Both the position numbers and the translations under genes were made by a program. DNA of 51,853 nucleotides, from assembly GCA_003388505.1 (NCBI GenBank), contig QQVO01000042.1:1-51853 (forward strand), written 5' to 3'. Shown piece after piece: positions 33,423 through 41,581 of the stretch. The notes below the pieces were generated by a model. The model saw only the letters and a list, made by a program, of their open reading frames with translations, made no database searches and was not told where the DNA came from. The stretch's first letter is position 1, and each line of letters opens with the position of its first letter. The DNA is from Planctomycetota bacterium (GTDB taxonomy: Bacteria; Planctomycetota; Planctomycetia; Planctomycetales; Planctomycetaceae).

Positions 33423-34472
33423 ATGCGCAACATGACTTCTCACACCCGCCCGGATCGAAAACAGCAGACGCCCTCCCAAAGGACATGGGGCCTGCCAACC
33501 TTGTTCATCGCCGTCGGCCTGGTCGCTGCAGGCTGCGCGGCGTGGTTTCTGGTCGACCGCAAGGAGACGAACCGGTTGGCCCGCGACAGCCGGGTCGTCG
33601 TCCGCGTCCCGGAATCGGTCGTCGACAGGCTGACGCCCGACGAAATCCGCGAACAATACGAGATCGACGAGTCGACCGGGGACATGGACGTGACCGGAAC
33701 CGCCGACGTCGTCGGCCGGGTCAGCATCGAAATCGAACCCCACCACGAACCGGAAGGCCACGACGACGCGATGATTCTGGTCCGCGTTGTCGGCGAGACG
33801 GACAACGACCTGATCGGCGTGCAGTCTCCCATACGAATCCTCGGCGACGGTCGGGGTGAATTCGAAGCGGTCACGGAAGTCCATTTCGACGGGCGCGTCT
33901 TTGAGGCCTCCGAGGACACGCAAGTCGACGCGACGCATGAGACCGAGATCGTCGAGGTGGAGCCCGCGCCGGGGACGCCGCTGCGGGGAACCGTCCGGCT
34001 GCTCGCCTCCCGCAAGGCGCGGGAAGCCCTGCCGGACCTCAACGCACTTGCGGCCGGCCGTATCGAAGAGTTGGTGCGGGAACGAGTTGATGAGTTGGTC
34101 ACGGGCGCTGTCGACGAATTGAACCGGTTGAACCAGTTCGACGAAACCGTCGCCCGCCTGCATCCCGACTCCGACGAGTGGCGAATCGTCGTGGATTCGA
34201 AAGATGGTTACGTTCAGGCGGCGCTGATGCCCGAAGGGAGCAGCGAGCCCCAAGTGCCGACGGACGAACCGAAGTCCCTCGAAGTCTGGATGCGGTTGAC
34301 GCGCACGCAGCGGACCGGATTGAAACTGGTTTCGCAGTGGAAGCAGTCGCATCGCCTGTTCAAAGAATTTGTTCCCGAAGAGCAGGCCCGCAAGATCGCC
34401 GACGATCTCACCATCGCGACGGTCGGCGACTGGACCCGCCTTCGCGTCGGCACGCGGGCATTGCAGAATTAG
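33423..34472 (+). CDS. Membrane-anchored protein, unknown function
   Basis: The 349-residue protein has one N-terminal membrane helix (GLPTLFIAVGLVAAGCAAWF, about 23-42) and a large acidic extracytoplasmic part. It includes a predicted beta-rich segment (DVTGTADVVGRVSIEIEPHH, FEAVTEVHFDGRVFEA), a helical segment (EELVRERVDELVTGAVDELN) and a C-terminal mixed domain. No family was recognised. GC-rich third positions across the whole frame and the clean anchor make it a real gene. ATG 33432 (MTSHTRP) is an alternative start. It stands alone, divergent from the CYTH-like gene and convergent with the hydrolase-like gene. Confidence 0.75.
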   Translation: MRNMTSHTRPDRKQQTPSQRTWGLPTLFIAVGLVAAGCAAWFLVDRKETNRLARDSRVVVRVPESVVDRLTPDEIREQYEIDESTGDMDVTGTADVVGRVSIEIEPHHEPEGHDDAMILVRVVGETDNDLIGVQSPIRILGDGRGEFEAVTEVHFDGRVFEASEDTQVDATHETEIVEVEPAPGTPLRGTVRLLASRKAREALPDLNALAAGRIEELVRERVDELVTGAVDELNRLNQFDETVARLHPDSDEWRIVVDSKDGYVQAALMPEGSSEPQVPTDEPKSLEVWMRLTRTQRTGLKLVSQWKQSHRLFKEFVPEEQARKIADDLTIATVGDWTRLRVGTRALQN

Positions 34473-34521
34473 CGCACGACACCACGCCTGTCGCTAGCAC
34501 GATCAGTCGGCAAAGCCGGAC

Positions 34522-35382
34522 CTACTGTTCATCAAATAGACACAAATCCCACAGCAGGTCGATGTTGTGCAGATGCTGCATATGGGCTTTTCCGGATGTG
34601 CCGGCGAAGCCGAGGATGAGAAACCTTCCATCAGCGGCGCGGGTCTGCTGTTCCATTCCGGGGCGTATCAGTTCGGACGATGATTCGCGTTCGATGCCGA
34701 GTGCGCTCCGCAGGTAGTCCGCCGTTTCGGTGGTGCTGGCGTAAGGAGTCGGCTGGGACGAGTGCGAGAGTGTGAAACGCTTTTTCTCATCGGCAGCGCT
34801 GCGGGCGAACCGTAGAAAGTCGCGCATGTGCTCAGGCTTGACGGCTCTGGCCTCCGATTCGGGATCGAGGCCGGCGTAGATGGAGTCGGCCGTAATGAGG
34901 GCGTCGATGCGTTTGAAGTTCGAGCCCGTCTTGAGAATCTCCCGCACCGCGCCGTAGCCGGCGCTGAAGCACGAGAGGTTGACCTGATCCCATTCGGCCG
35001 GCCCGGCGTTCTCCGTCACACTGCGCGAATTCTCCCAGGCACGGTTCAAGACCCAGTCGAACAATTCGGGATTGTTGGCCACCGGCGTCGAATAGGCCCG
35101 CGAGAGGCCGGGGAAGTTGACGACCACGAGCACGCCCTCAAAGCGGCTCGCCCTGTAGGCCTGTCTTACAGTCTCGACCGCGCCGTGAAAGTGAAGCAGT
35201 ACCGAGTCCGCATCCGGTGTTTTCCAGCAGACGACGAGGTTGCCGCCGGCAATGGGAATCGGCTCTGTTGCGGCGATTCCCCGCGTGTCGTCATCACCAA
35301 CGGCGATTCCGCACACGAGCCAGACCGCCAGCGCAACAGGAAATGAACGCCGTCCACATTTTTCGTGAGCGAAGTTTCCCAT
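34522..35382 (-). CDS. Secreted alpha/beta-hydrolase-like protein
   Basis: The 286-residue protein has a signal peptide (RRSFPVALAVWLVCGIAVG) and an alpha/beta-hydrolase layout. It shows SVLLHFHGAVETVRQAYRAS and GVLVVVNFPGLSRAYSTP for the oxyanion region, then VNLSCFSAGYGAVREIL with a candidate nucleophile Ser in F-S-A-G-Y-G (a variant of G-x-S-x-G), and DALITADSIYAGLDPES where the acid may lie. A C-terminal HLHNIDLLWDLC segment could hold the His. The substrate is unknown. The ATG at 35382 overlaps the stop of the upstream diacylglycerol kinase gene (ATGA); the much longer frame to 35883 is a shadow of that gene. Confidence 0.72.
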   Translation of the reverse strand: MGNFAHEKCGRRSFPVALAVWLVCGIAVGDDDTRGIAATEPIPIAGGNLVVCWKTPDADSVLLHFHGAVETVRQAYRASRFEGVLVVVNFPGLSRAYSTPVANNPELFDWVLNRAWENSRSVTENAGPAEWDQVNLSCFSAGYGAVREILKTGSNFKRIDALITADSIYAGLDPESEARAVKPEHMRDFLRFARSAADEKKRFTLSHSSQPTPYASTTETADYLRSALGIERESSSELIRPGMEQQTRAADGRFLILGFAGTSGKAHMQHLHNIDLLWDLCLFDEQ

Positions 35383-35783
35383 CAGTTGAACCGCTCCAGA
35401 ATGACCGGGCCGACGACGAGCAGGCCGACGATGACGGCGCCGACGGACGTGATCAGGACGGCGGCCGCTGCGACGTCTTTGGCCTGCCGGACCAGCGGAT
35501 GAAACTCGGGGGAGGCGACGTCGCAGAGAAGTTCGAACGCGGTGTTGAGCGCCTCGGCGACCCACACGGCCACGACCGCGATCGTGACCCAGCACCACTG
35601 TTGAGCGTCCAGTCCCAACAGCGCGCCGCCGATGACGACCAGAATCGTGGCGACGGCGTGCAGCCGGGCATTGTGCTGCGTGCGGAGCATCACGCCGATT
35701 CCCCGCAGGGCATACGCGAAACTCCTCGCCCGCCCGGAGAGCGTGAAGCGCTGTTCTCTCTTCGGCGGCGAATCGTCGCTCAT
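35382..35783 (-). CDS. dgkA: Diacylglycerol kinase family protein (DgkA/undecaprenol kinase type)
   Basis: The 133-residue integral membrane protein has three or four helices and the family signature VAEALNTAFELLCDVASPEF followed by HPLVRQAKDVAAAAVLI. These carry the catalytic Glu and the Asn and Lys/Asp residues of DgkA-type kinases. It would phosphorylate diacylglycerol or undecaprenol to recycle lipid carriers for wall or membrane synthesis. The ATG at 35783 overlaps the stop of the HicB-like gene, and its own stop overlaps the start of the hydrolase-like gene (ATGA in both cases). Confidence 0.92.
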   Translation of the reverse strand: MSDDSPPKREQRFTLSGRARSFAYALRGIGVMLRTQHNARLHAVATILVVIGGALLGLDAQQWCWVTIAVVAVWVAEALNTAFELLCDVASPEFHPLVRQAKDVAAAAVLITSVGAVIVGLLVVGPVILERFN

Positions 35784-36016
35784 GCCGGGTCGTTCCACTG
35801 AGCCACATTCCGGCCGGCGGTCGGTGGGGGCAGGGGCTTGCCGTCGCGCTCCAGCGTTTCGATCCGTTCGTCCACGATGTCACACAACGTCGCGTAAACC
35901 TCCGCCTCGTGCTCGCCGTGGCAGCAGGGACCGATCAGCCCGGGACATTGGCCGACGAAGCACTGGTATTCATCCGACCATTCGACAATCTTGACGTAGC
36001 GTGCACTTGGTTTCAC
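35780..36016 (-). CDS. Solitary HicB-like protein
   Basis: The 78-residue protein (GTG start at 36016) resembles the HicB antitoxin N-terminal fold: YVKIVEWSDEYQCFVGQCPG, LIGPCCHGEHEAEVYATLCD, then IVDERIETLERDGKPLPPP. This is the usual pattern 'EW.ee...FV...P.l.g...hG.t..eA...'. No HicA toxin gene is adjacent and there is no C-terminal DNA-binding domain. Its ATGA-type overlap with dgkA suggests that it is now part of that operon. Antitoxin function is therefore doubtful; it may be a small regulatory or binding domain. Confidence 0.75.
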   Translation of the reverse strand: MKPSARYVKIVEWSDEYQCFVGQCPGLIGPCCHGEHEAEVYATLCDIVDERIETLERDGKPLPPPTAGRNVAQWNDPA

Positions 36017-36046
36017 GACGATCCCACAGCCATGTTATGCACCTCA

Positions 36047-36883
36047 TCATGCAGAAAAAAACGGAAACAGCCGGTCGCGGTTTTCGTCGTTCAGCGGGGA
36101 GCCGTATTCGCACGGTTCGAAGGCTTCGATGTAGCGGATCTGCCGGCCGCGCTCTTGGCCGTATGTCTTGACGATCAGATCGCGATAGCGTTCGGCGAGC
36201 GGGGCGATCATCTTGCAGTATTCGTTCTTCAGGAACGCCTTGCGGGCGTCGGTGCCGTCCGGAACCGGTTCGTCGAAGAAGCGGTTGTAGGCCAGCCATT
36301 CGTAGAACTGCGATTCGTGGCAGTGCAGCATGTCGACGACCGTGTCGAGCACCGGTTCGATGTCGACCACCACCGTCGGCGAGAAGGGGTACGGCCGCGT
36401 GAACTTGTCGGACAGGAAGGCGATGACCGGGTTGTCACGCAGCGCCGGGACTTCGGGCACGACCGGAGGCACCGTGACCATATAAGCGGCGTCGCACACA
36501 AGCTGCGAGGTGTAGCGGTGGTCGGGGTGATAGTCGTTCGGACGGTGCGTCAGGATCAGGTCGGGACGGAATTCGCGGATGAGGGCGATGATCTCGAAGC
36601 GGGCGTCGAGCGTCGGCTGCAGGCGGCCGTCGCGATAGCTGAGCACGTCGTAACGGATACCGATCACGTTGCCGGCGGCGGTGGCTTCCTCCATGCGCCG
36701 GTCGGCCAGCGCCGAGCCGGACATTTCGTGATGCCCTGATTCGCCGTTGGTCATGCTGACGAAACGGACCGTATGCCCGGCCGCCGCATACAGCGCGGCA
36801 ACGCCTCCCGCTTTCAGGTCGCAGTCATCCGGGTGCGCTCCGACGACCAGGATGCGGAGCTGTTTCTCAGCGGCTTCTGCCAT
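36047..36883 (-). CDS. PIG-L (LmbE-like) family deacetylase
   Basis: The 278-residue protein shows the zinc-binding motif of PIG-L deacetylases, LRILVVGAHPDDCDLKAGG (H17, D19, D20), and the second His motif THRPNDYHPDHRYTSQL. Family members remove N-acetyl groups from GlcNAc-linked compounds such as mycothiol, bacillithiol or GlcNAc-PI precursors. No signal peptide is present. GGAGAA six bases before ATG 36883 fixes the start. It is divergently placed from the amidohydrolase/aminotransferase fusion across 187 bp, so shared regulation and a common pathway on an amino sugar or N-acyl compound are possible. Confidence 0.92.
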   Translation of the reverse strand: MAEAAEKQLRILVVGAHPDDCDLKAGGVAALYAAAGHTVRFVSMTNGESGHHEMSGSALADRRMEEATAAGNVIGIRYDVLSYRDGRLQPTLDARFEIIALIREFRPDLILTHRPNDYHPDHRYTSQLVCDAAYMVTVPPVVPEVPALRDNPVIAFLSDKFTRPYPFSPTVVVDIEPVLDTVVDMLHCHESQFYEWLAYNRFFDEPVPDGTDARKAFLKNEYCKMIAPLAERYRDLIVKTYGQERGRQIRYIEAFEPCEYGSPLNDENRDRLFPFFSA

Positions 36884-37070
36884 TCGCAATTCTCCGGGGT
36901 GGTCCACCGGTCCACCGGGTCAACAGGCCGCCGCAGGGAGACTTCCGCCCCGATCGGTTACGATGGGGCCGATCGCCACCACGGCGGCGCGACGTGATGG
37001 ACGACAATTGATGATACAAGCGCTCTCCGGGTGAGGGGAGCGTCCCACGGTTGCCAAAGGAACTTCGCAG

Positions 37071-39485
37071 ATGGATCAACAGACTGCCAAACCGGTCTCC
37101 CTGACGAAAATCTCCTCCATGGGCGACCTGGGAACGTCGCTGTGCCGGACCGAGGAGCGGGACCGGGAGTTGTTCGCCCGTGAACTGGCAGCGTGGGTGC
37201 CGCCGCGGAGTTTCGACGCGCACGCGCACCTGTACGACCTGCGGATGCTGTATGACGGCGCGACGGACGACTCCTTCGAGGGGCCGGCGGAGATCCGCTT
37301 CGCCACGTATCGCGAGAGAACCGCAGACTGGATGGGAGACAAGTGCCCCCGCGGAGGACTGTTCTTCCCGTTCCCCAGGAAAGGGCTCGACCGCCGCGCA
37401 GCCAATGCCTTTCTGCTGGAAGAGGTGCAGGCGCATCCCGACGTGGAAGGATTGATGATGATCGCGCCGCAGGACGACCCGGCCGACGTCGAAGCGCAGG
37501 TCAAGCGCGACGGGTGGCGCGGCTTCAAGGTGTATCACGTCTTCGCCGAACGCGAAAAGACGTTTCATGCCGAGTCGGAAGAGTTCCTGCCGGAATGGGC
37601 GTGGGAGATTGCCGACCGGCGGGGGCTGGCCATCATGCTGCACATGGTGCTCGATCGGGCGCTGGCTGACGAGCGGAACCAGGTCTACATCCGCGAGCAC
37701 TGCATCCGCTATCCCGGTGCGAAACTGGTGCTGGCCCATGCGGCGCGGGGCTTCTGCGCGGCGCATACGGTGGAGGGGATTGGTTCGCTCAGGGGCCTTT
37801 CGAACGTCTGGTTCGATACGTCGGCCGTCTGCGAACCGGCGGCGATGGAGGCGATCCTGAGGACGTTCGGAACCACCCGGCTGCTGTTCGGGACCGACTT
37901 CGGAGTCTCCGAGGTGCGGGGCGAGGCGATCACGCTGGGCGACGGTTTCTGGTGGCTCTACGAAGACCAGTTCGACTGGAGCAACTGGACGCTGGGCCGG
38001 CCGACGAAAGTGGGAATCCAGTCGCTGCTGGCGGTCAAACAAGCCTGCCGCACGCTCTGCCTGCGCGACGATGACGTGGAGCGGATCTTCCGCGGCAATG
38101 CCGAGCAGATGCTCGGGCTCGGCGGATCAAAATTCACACGCGACGAATCGGGAGAAAAGGTCCGCCTCACAACCGGGGGCAGCGGCGCACGGCTGTACGC
38201 CGAGGCAAAGAAGATCATTCCCGGCGGAACGCAACTGCTGAGCAAGCGGCCGGAGCAATTCGCGCCGGACCAGTGGCCGAGCTACTTCTCTGAAGCACAT
38301 GGCTGCGAAGTGGTCGACCTCGACGGGCGGCGGTATCTCGACTTCACCCACAACGGCGTCGGCTCGTGCCTGCTGGGGTACGGACATCCGGCGGTGAAGG
38401 AAGCGGTCCTGCGGCGGGTGAGCCTGGGATCGATGAGTTCGCTCAACAGCCCGGAGGAAGTCGACCTCGCGCGGGCGCTCCTGGAACTGCATCCGTGGGC
38501 CGGACAGGTGCGGTTCGCACGCGGAGGCGGCGAGGCAATGTCGATCGCGGCGCGGATTGCCCGGGCGGCCACCGGGCGGGACGTGGTTGCGTTCTGCGGG
38601 TATCACGGCTGGACCGACTGGTATCTCTCGGCCAACCTCAACACCGACGACGCCTTGGACGGGCATCTGCTGCCGGGGCTCAGTCCGGCCGGTGTGCCGC
38701 GGGGTCTGGCGGGGACGGCGTTGCCGTTCTCCTACAACGATCTCGATGCCGTGCGGAAGATCGCACGGGAGCACGGTAAGCAACTGGCGGCCGTGATTAT
38801 GGAACCGACGCGAAACACCGAACCTGCGCCCGGCTTTCTCGAAGGGGTCCGCGAGGTCTGCGACCAGAGCGGCGCCCGGCTGGTGTTCGACGAAGTGACG
38901 ACCGGCTTTCGCTTCCAACGGGGAGGCATGCACCTGAAGTACGGGGTAGAACCCGATGTGGCCGTGTTCGCCAAGGCGCTCGGCAGCGGGCATCCGATTG
39001 CAGCCGTGATCGGGCGGACGGCAACAATGGAAGCCGCGCAGGAGACGTTCATCTCCAGCACCTACTGGACCGAAGGTGTGGGCGCGACCGCCGCGCTGGC
39101 GACGCTGGGCGTGATGCGCTCAGTCGACGTCCCGGCGCATGCGCAGCGGATCGGCGAGCGGTTTCGCGAGGGGATCCGCCGGCTCGCTGCTTCGCACGGT
39201 CTCCCGATCACGATCGGCGGCTACCCCGCGCTGACACATTTTCAATTTGAAGACGAGCAGAACATTGCACTCGGCACATTGCTGACGGTGCGGATGTTGA
39301 AGGAAGGATTCCTGGCCTCCAGCGGGTTCTATCCGACTCTCGGACATGAGGAGCATCACGTCGACGCCTACCTGGCGGCGGCGGATCGCGTGTTCCCGGA
39401 GTTGGCCGAAGCGATCGAGAAAAAGGACGCCGTCGAGCGAATCGGAGGGCCGGTGCACCACTCAGGGTTCGCGCGGCTGACGTGA
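37071..39485 (+). CDS. Amidohydrolase / class III aminotransferase fusion protein
   Basis: The 804-residue protein joins two enzymes that are usually separate. Residues 1 to about 350 form an amidohydrolase-type TIM barrel: FDAHAHLYD (H51, H53), WRGFKVYHVF, AIMLHMVLDR, KLVLAHAARGF and LLFGTDFGVSE. Residues about 370-804 form a PLP-dependent class III aminotransferase close to glutamate-1-semialdehyde aminomutases: KKIIPGGTQLLSKRPEQFAP, CGYHGWTDWY, LVFDEVTTGFRF and the PLP lysine K635 in VFAKALGSGHPIAAVIG. No stop or frameshift separates them; the linker is about 20 residues (FTRDESGEKVRLTTGGSGA). AAGGA eight bases before the ATG supports the start. Substrate unknown; channelling from hydrolase to aminotransferase is inferred. 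Confidence 0.9.
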   Translation: MDQQTAKPVSLTKISSMGDLGTSLCRTEERDRELFARELAAWVPPRSFDAHAHLYDLRMLYDGATDDSFEGPAEIRFATYRERTADWMGDKCPRGGLFFPFPRKGLDRRAANAFLLEEVQAHPDVEGLMMIAPQDDPADVEAQVKRDGWRGFKVYHVFAEREKTFHAESEEFLPEWAWEIADRRGLAIMLHMVLDRALADERNQVYIREHCIRYPGAKLVLAHAARGFCAAHTVEGIGSLRGLSNVWFDTSAVCEPAAMEAILRTFGTTRLLFGTDFGVSEVRGEAITLGDGFWWLYEDQFDWSNWTLGRPTKVGIQSLLAVKQACRTLCLRDDDVERIFRGNAEQMLGLGGSKFTRDESGEKVRLTTGGSGARLYAEAKKIIPGGTQLLSKRPEQFAPDQWPSYFSEAHGCEVVDLDGRRYLDFTHNGVGSCLLGYGHPAVKEAVLRRVSLGSMSSLNSPEEVDLARALLELHPWAGQVRFARGGGEAMSIAARIARAATGRDVVAFCGYHGWTDWYLSANLNTDDALDGHLLPGLSPAGVPRGLAGTALPFSYNDLDAVRKIAREHGKQLAAVIMEPTRNTEPAPGFLEGVREVCDQSGARLVFDEVTTGFRFQRGGMHLKYGVEPDVAVFAKALGSGHPIAAVIGRTATMEAAQETFISSTYWTEGVGATAALATLGVMRSVDVPAHAQRIGERFREGIRRLAASHGLPITIGGYPALTHFQFEDEQNIALGTLLTVRMLKEGFLASSGFYPTLGHEEHHVDAYLAAADRVFPELAEAIEKKDAVERIGGPVHHSGFARLT

Positions 39486-39542
39486 GAATGGACCATTGTC
39501 GATGGTCGAGGTCGATGGCCGGGTGTGGAGAAGGATTGGGCG

Positions 39543-39755
39543 ATGAAATTTGATCTTCAATCTTCGCGTCTCAGGAATCTCGCTATGTGCCAGGCTCTCC
39601 GTGTGCTGCTCGTGTGTGCCCCGTTGACGTTGGGACTTTCCGTGGCCGCCGCTGACGTCGAGAACCTCGAGGAGGGGAAGACGTACGTCGTGCTCACTGT
39701 GGAGGGACGGGTCTGGAAAGGTGTCAGTTACACACATCGCTCGATCCCCGATTGA
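39543..39755 (+). CDS. Possible small secreted protein
   Basis: The 70-residue frame (MKFDLQSSRLRNLAMCQALR...) has a signal-peptide-like segment (VLLVCAPLTLGLSVAAADVE) and a short mature part ending YVVLTVEGRVWKGVSYTHRS. AAGGA lies seven bases before the ATG at 39543. No family was recognised. It may be a genuine small exported protein or the start of a truncated gene, since a mature part of about 29 residues is short. It lies 57 bp after the fusion gene on the same strand. Confidence 0.4.
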   Translation: MKFDLQSSRLRNLAMCQALRVLLVCAPLTLGLSVAAADVENLEEGKTYVVLTVEGRVWKGVSYTHRSIPD

Positions 39756-39769
39756 GTGACTCTTCGAGA

Positions 39770-39955
39770 GATTCGAATGGAACGCGGATGACCACGGATT
39801 GGACCGATTTTCGCTGATTGCTTTCTGTGGAGCACAGAGTATTCACGCCTGGATCGATGCGGTCTCGTCGCTGATGACTCTTGTAGGAATTCCCCGCAAA
39901 ATCCGTGCTGATCCGCCGAATCCGCGAAAATCTGTGTCCTATTCGAGAATCCCCT
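39770..39955. repeat. Spacer with degenerate GGAT/ATCC-rich repeats
   Basis: This stretch contains AACGCGGATGACCACGGATT near its left end and AATCCGTGCTGATCCGCCGA plus ATCCGCGAAAATCTGTGTCC near its right end. The two sides are loose inverted copies of a 'CGCGGATNNNCACGGATT' theme. No coding frame is convincing. The structure resembles repeat-rich spacers seen elsewhere in this window, but the arms are imperfect. Confidence 0.4.
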
Positions 39956-40039
39956 GGGCCCGGTTCCTTGCGACGGGCCCCAGCCGAATTGCGTGTCACT
40001 GACAGGTCTGGAAAGGTGAGCTTGCCGAAGACAACGGAA

Positions 40040-40471
40040 ATGCAACGTCCCGTCGCGGTGATGGAGTTCTGGCTGAATCGGGTGTTTGCCGAACTCATGA
40101 AAGTGGAACAGGGGCGCGAAGCGTTCACGGACCGGAGATGGCGGGCCGACTTCGATCTTTCGCTGGCCCGGGTGCGGGCCGCGCGACTGCGATTGCGCGT
40201 CTACTCGCACCGGCTGGCGGAGATGAAAGCAAACGTGCGGGCGCTGGAAGAGGGCAAGCGGGCGTGGGAACTCGCGGCGGTGCGCATCGAGGACAACGGG
40301 CCGCTTGAAGCCGCAGAGCAGGGGCGGAAGCCGAGTTGCAGCGAATCGTCGACGAATACCCCGGCACACCCTAGACCGCAGCGGCCCAGGCTGAGTTGGA
40401 CACACCCTTCGGCTTCGAATAGCGGCAGGCGGAGTAGGGTGCGCCACGAGTTTACGCCGAACTCTTTTTGA
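40040..40471 (+). CDS. Hypothetical protein, possibly with a disrupted C-terminus
   Basis: The first about 100 codons (MQRPVAVMEFWLNRVFAELM, then DRRWRADFDLSLARVRAARL and AEMKANVRALEEGKRAWELA) have strong coding bias and predict a long, basic, helical domain. The last about 40 residues (SESSTNTPAHPRPQRPRLSW...) look unrelated and read into the stop region of the convergent isomerase gene. A CACCCTA...TAGGGTG inverted pair (40367-40373, 40435-40441) falls exactly in this odd tail, so a small insertion or frameshift may have altered the original end. No family was recognised. Confidence 0.45.
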   Translation: MQRPVAVMEFWLNRVFAELMKVEQGREAFTDRRWRADFDLSLARVRAARLRLRVYSHRLAEMKANVRALEEGKRAWELAAVRIEDNGPLEAAEQGRKPSCSESSTNTPAHPRPQRPRLSWTHPSASNSGRRSRVRHEFTPNSF

Positions 40472-41327
40472 CGAGCGCGTCAAACAGCGCCTGTTGTTCC
40501 TTAAGAGCCGCGATGCGGTCTTCCGGTTCGCCGCCGGCTTCGAGGAGGATCCAGCCGGCGTATTCGGTTTCGACGAGCAGGTCGAACAGCTCTTGATACG
40601 GGTACTCGGGGTCGTCGAGTGGGTGGACGTGGAGTGTGTCGCCGAAGCGGTCGCGGACAAGGCGGAAGTTGGCTTCCAGGCCCTCGCCCTGCAGGTCGGT
40701 GGGATTGCTGTTCCAGCAGAGGGCGACGTTTTCGTTGTCGGCGATGTCGCAGATCTGTTTGATGGTCGGGAGTTCGGCGCACTGTCCGTGGACTTCCAGC
40801 CGGACTTGCTGGCCGAAACCGGCGGCGAACTCGCCCAGTTCATTGAGAGCAGCGGCGATCTGCTCGATGGTCTTCTCTCGCGGGACGCCCTCGTGGAACC
40901 GGTCCGGCTTCACTTTCACGCCGGTGCTGCCGATGTCGTGGCTGAGGCGGATGAACTCCTTGGAGGCGTCGATCGCCTGCTGGACGACGGCAGGGTCGGG
41001 GTTGTCGAATCGTTCGTTGCTGCCGAGGCCGGTGCAGGTGACTCTGCTGTCGGCGAAGCGTTGTTTGACCTCGTCCCGCTCGGCGGCGGTGAGGGAAGGT
41101 TCGACGCCGTGGGCGTGCGTGGTTCTGAGTTCGACGCCGGCGATGCCGGCCGCTTCGCAGTTGGCGATCAGCGTGGGCAGATCCCAGTCGGCGCCCCAGA
41201 GATAAGTGACGAGGCCGAACTGCATGGATGATCCACCTGCGGCGAAGCTGCGCCTCAGATAAGCGGGCAAGAGTGCAGCAGCGCTGCAGGCGGCAGTCCG
41301 GATGAGCAGATCACGGCGAGTCGGCAT
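40452..41327 (-). CDS. Tat-exported sugar phosphate isomerase/epimerase-like TIM barrel protein
   Basis: The 291-residue protein starts with a twin-arginine signal (MPTRRDLLIRTAACSAAALL) and continues as an AP endonuclease 2/xylose-isomerase-like TIM barrel. Seen are MQFGLVTYLWGADWDLPTLI, CEAAGIAGVELRTTHAHGVE, GSTGVKVKPDRF, VRLEVHGQCAELPTIKQICD and ENVALCWNSNP, with Glu, His and Asp residues in metal-binding positions. Such exported isomerase-like proteins are abundant in planctomycetes and thought to act in carbohydrate breakdown, though their substrates are unknown. It is convergent with the hypothetical gene upstream and stands alone. Confidence 0.88.
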   Translation of the reverse strand: MPTRRDLLIRTAACSAAALLPAYLRRSFAAGGSSMQFGLVTYLWGADWDLPTLIANCEAAGIAGVELRTTHAHGVEPSLTAAERDEVKQRFADSRVTCTGLGSNERFDNPDPAVVQQAIDASKEFIRLSHDIGSTGVKVKPDRFHEGVPREKTIEQIAAALNELGEFAAGFGQQVRLEVHGQCAELPTIKQICDIADNENVALCWNSNPTDLQGEGLEANFRLVRDRFGDTLHVHPLDDPEYPYQELFDLLVETEYAGWILLEAGGEPEDRIAALKEQQALFDALVKKSSA

Positions 41328-41414
41328 GGCGGGCGCTCCCGATAAGGATTGAGGCGGCGTTTTGGCTCAGTCTGACCTGCTCGGGGCGGCATGTAAACGC
41401 AGGAGCGGTCCAGA

Positions 41415-41575
41415 GTAATGTAGCGACTCGCTCCGCCGAGTCGGCCGGTGCGACGCTCTCGCAGGTTCCGTTGCTCGCGAAAGGGACAGGCTTTGTTTGA
41501 ACGACGAACAGCTCTTGAGCGATTTCGAATGCGTCGACCGCACGTGCGACTCGCGGAACGGGTCGCGTACATTAC
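41415..41575 (+). repeat. 161-bp element with inverted ends, GACTCG family, copy C
   Basis: The left end reads GTAATGTAGCGACTCGCTCC and the right end, reverse complemented, GTAATGTACGCGACCCGTTC. The inner parts share CGACGCTCTCGC-like and GAGCGATTTCGAATGCGTCG-like tracts with copy B. Its length is identical to copy B at 30753-30913. It sits between the isomerase gene and purQ and ends six bases before the purQ stop. It contains no gene. Confidence 0.75.
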
Positions 41576-41581
41576 CCTACG

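Noticed and set aside
35384-35883. N-terminal extension of the hydrolase-like gene to 35883
   Set aside because: This part overlaps dgkA in another frame and is Arg-rich and unstructured. The ATG at 35382 gives a clean signal peptide and an ATGA junction.
35780-36046. A complete HicAB toxin-antitoxin pair
   Set aside because: No small double-stranded-RNA-binding HicA-like frame was found on either side of the HicB-like gene.
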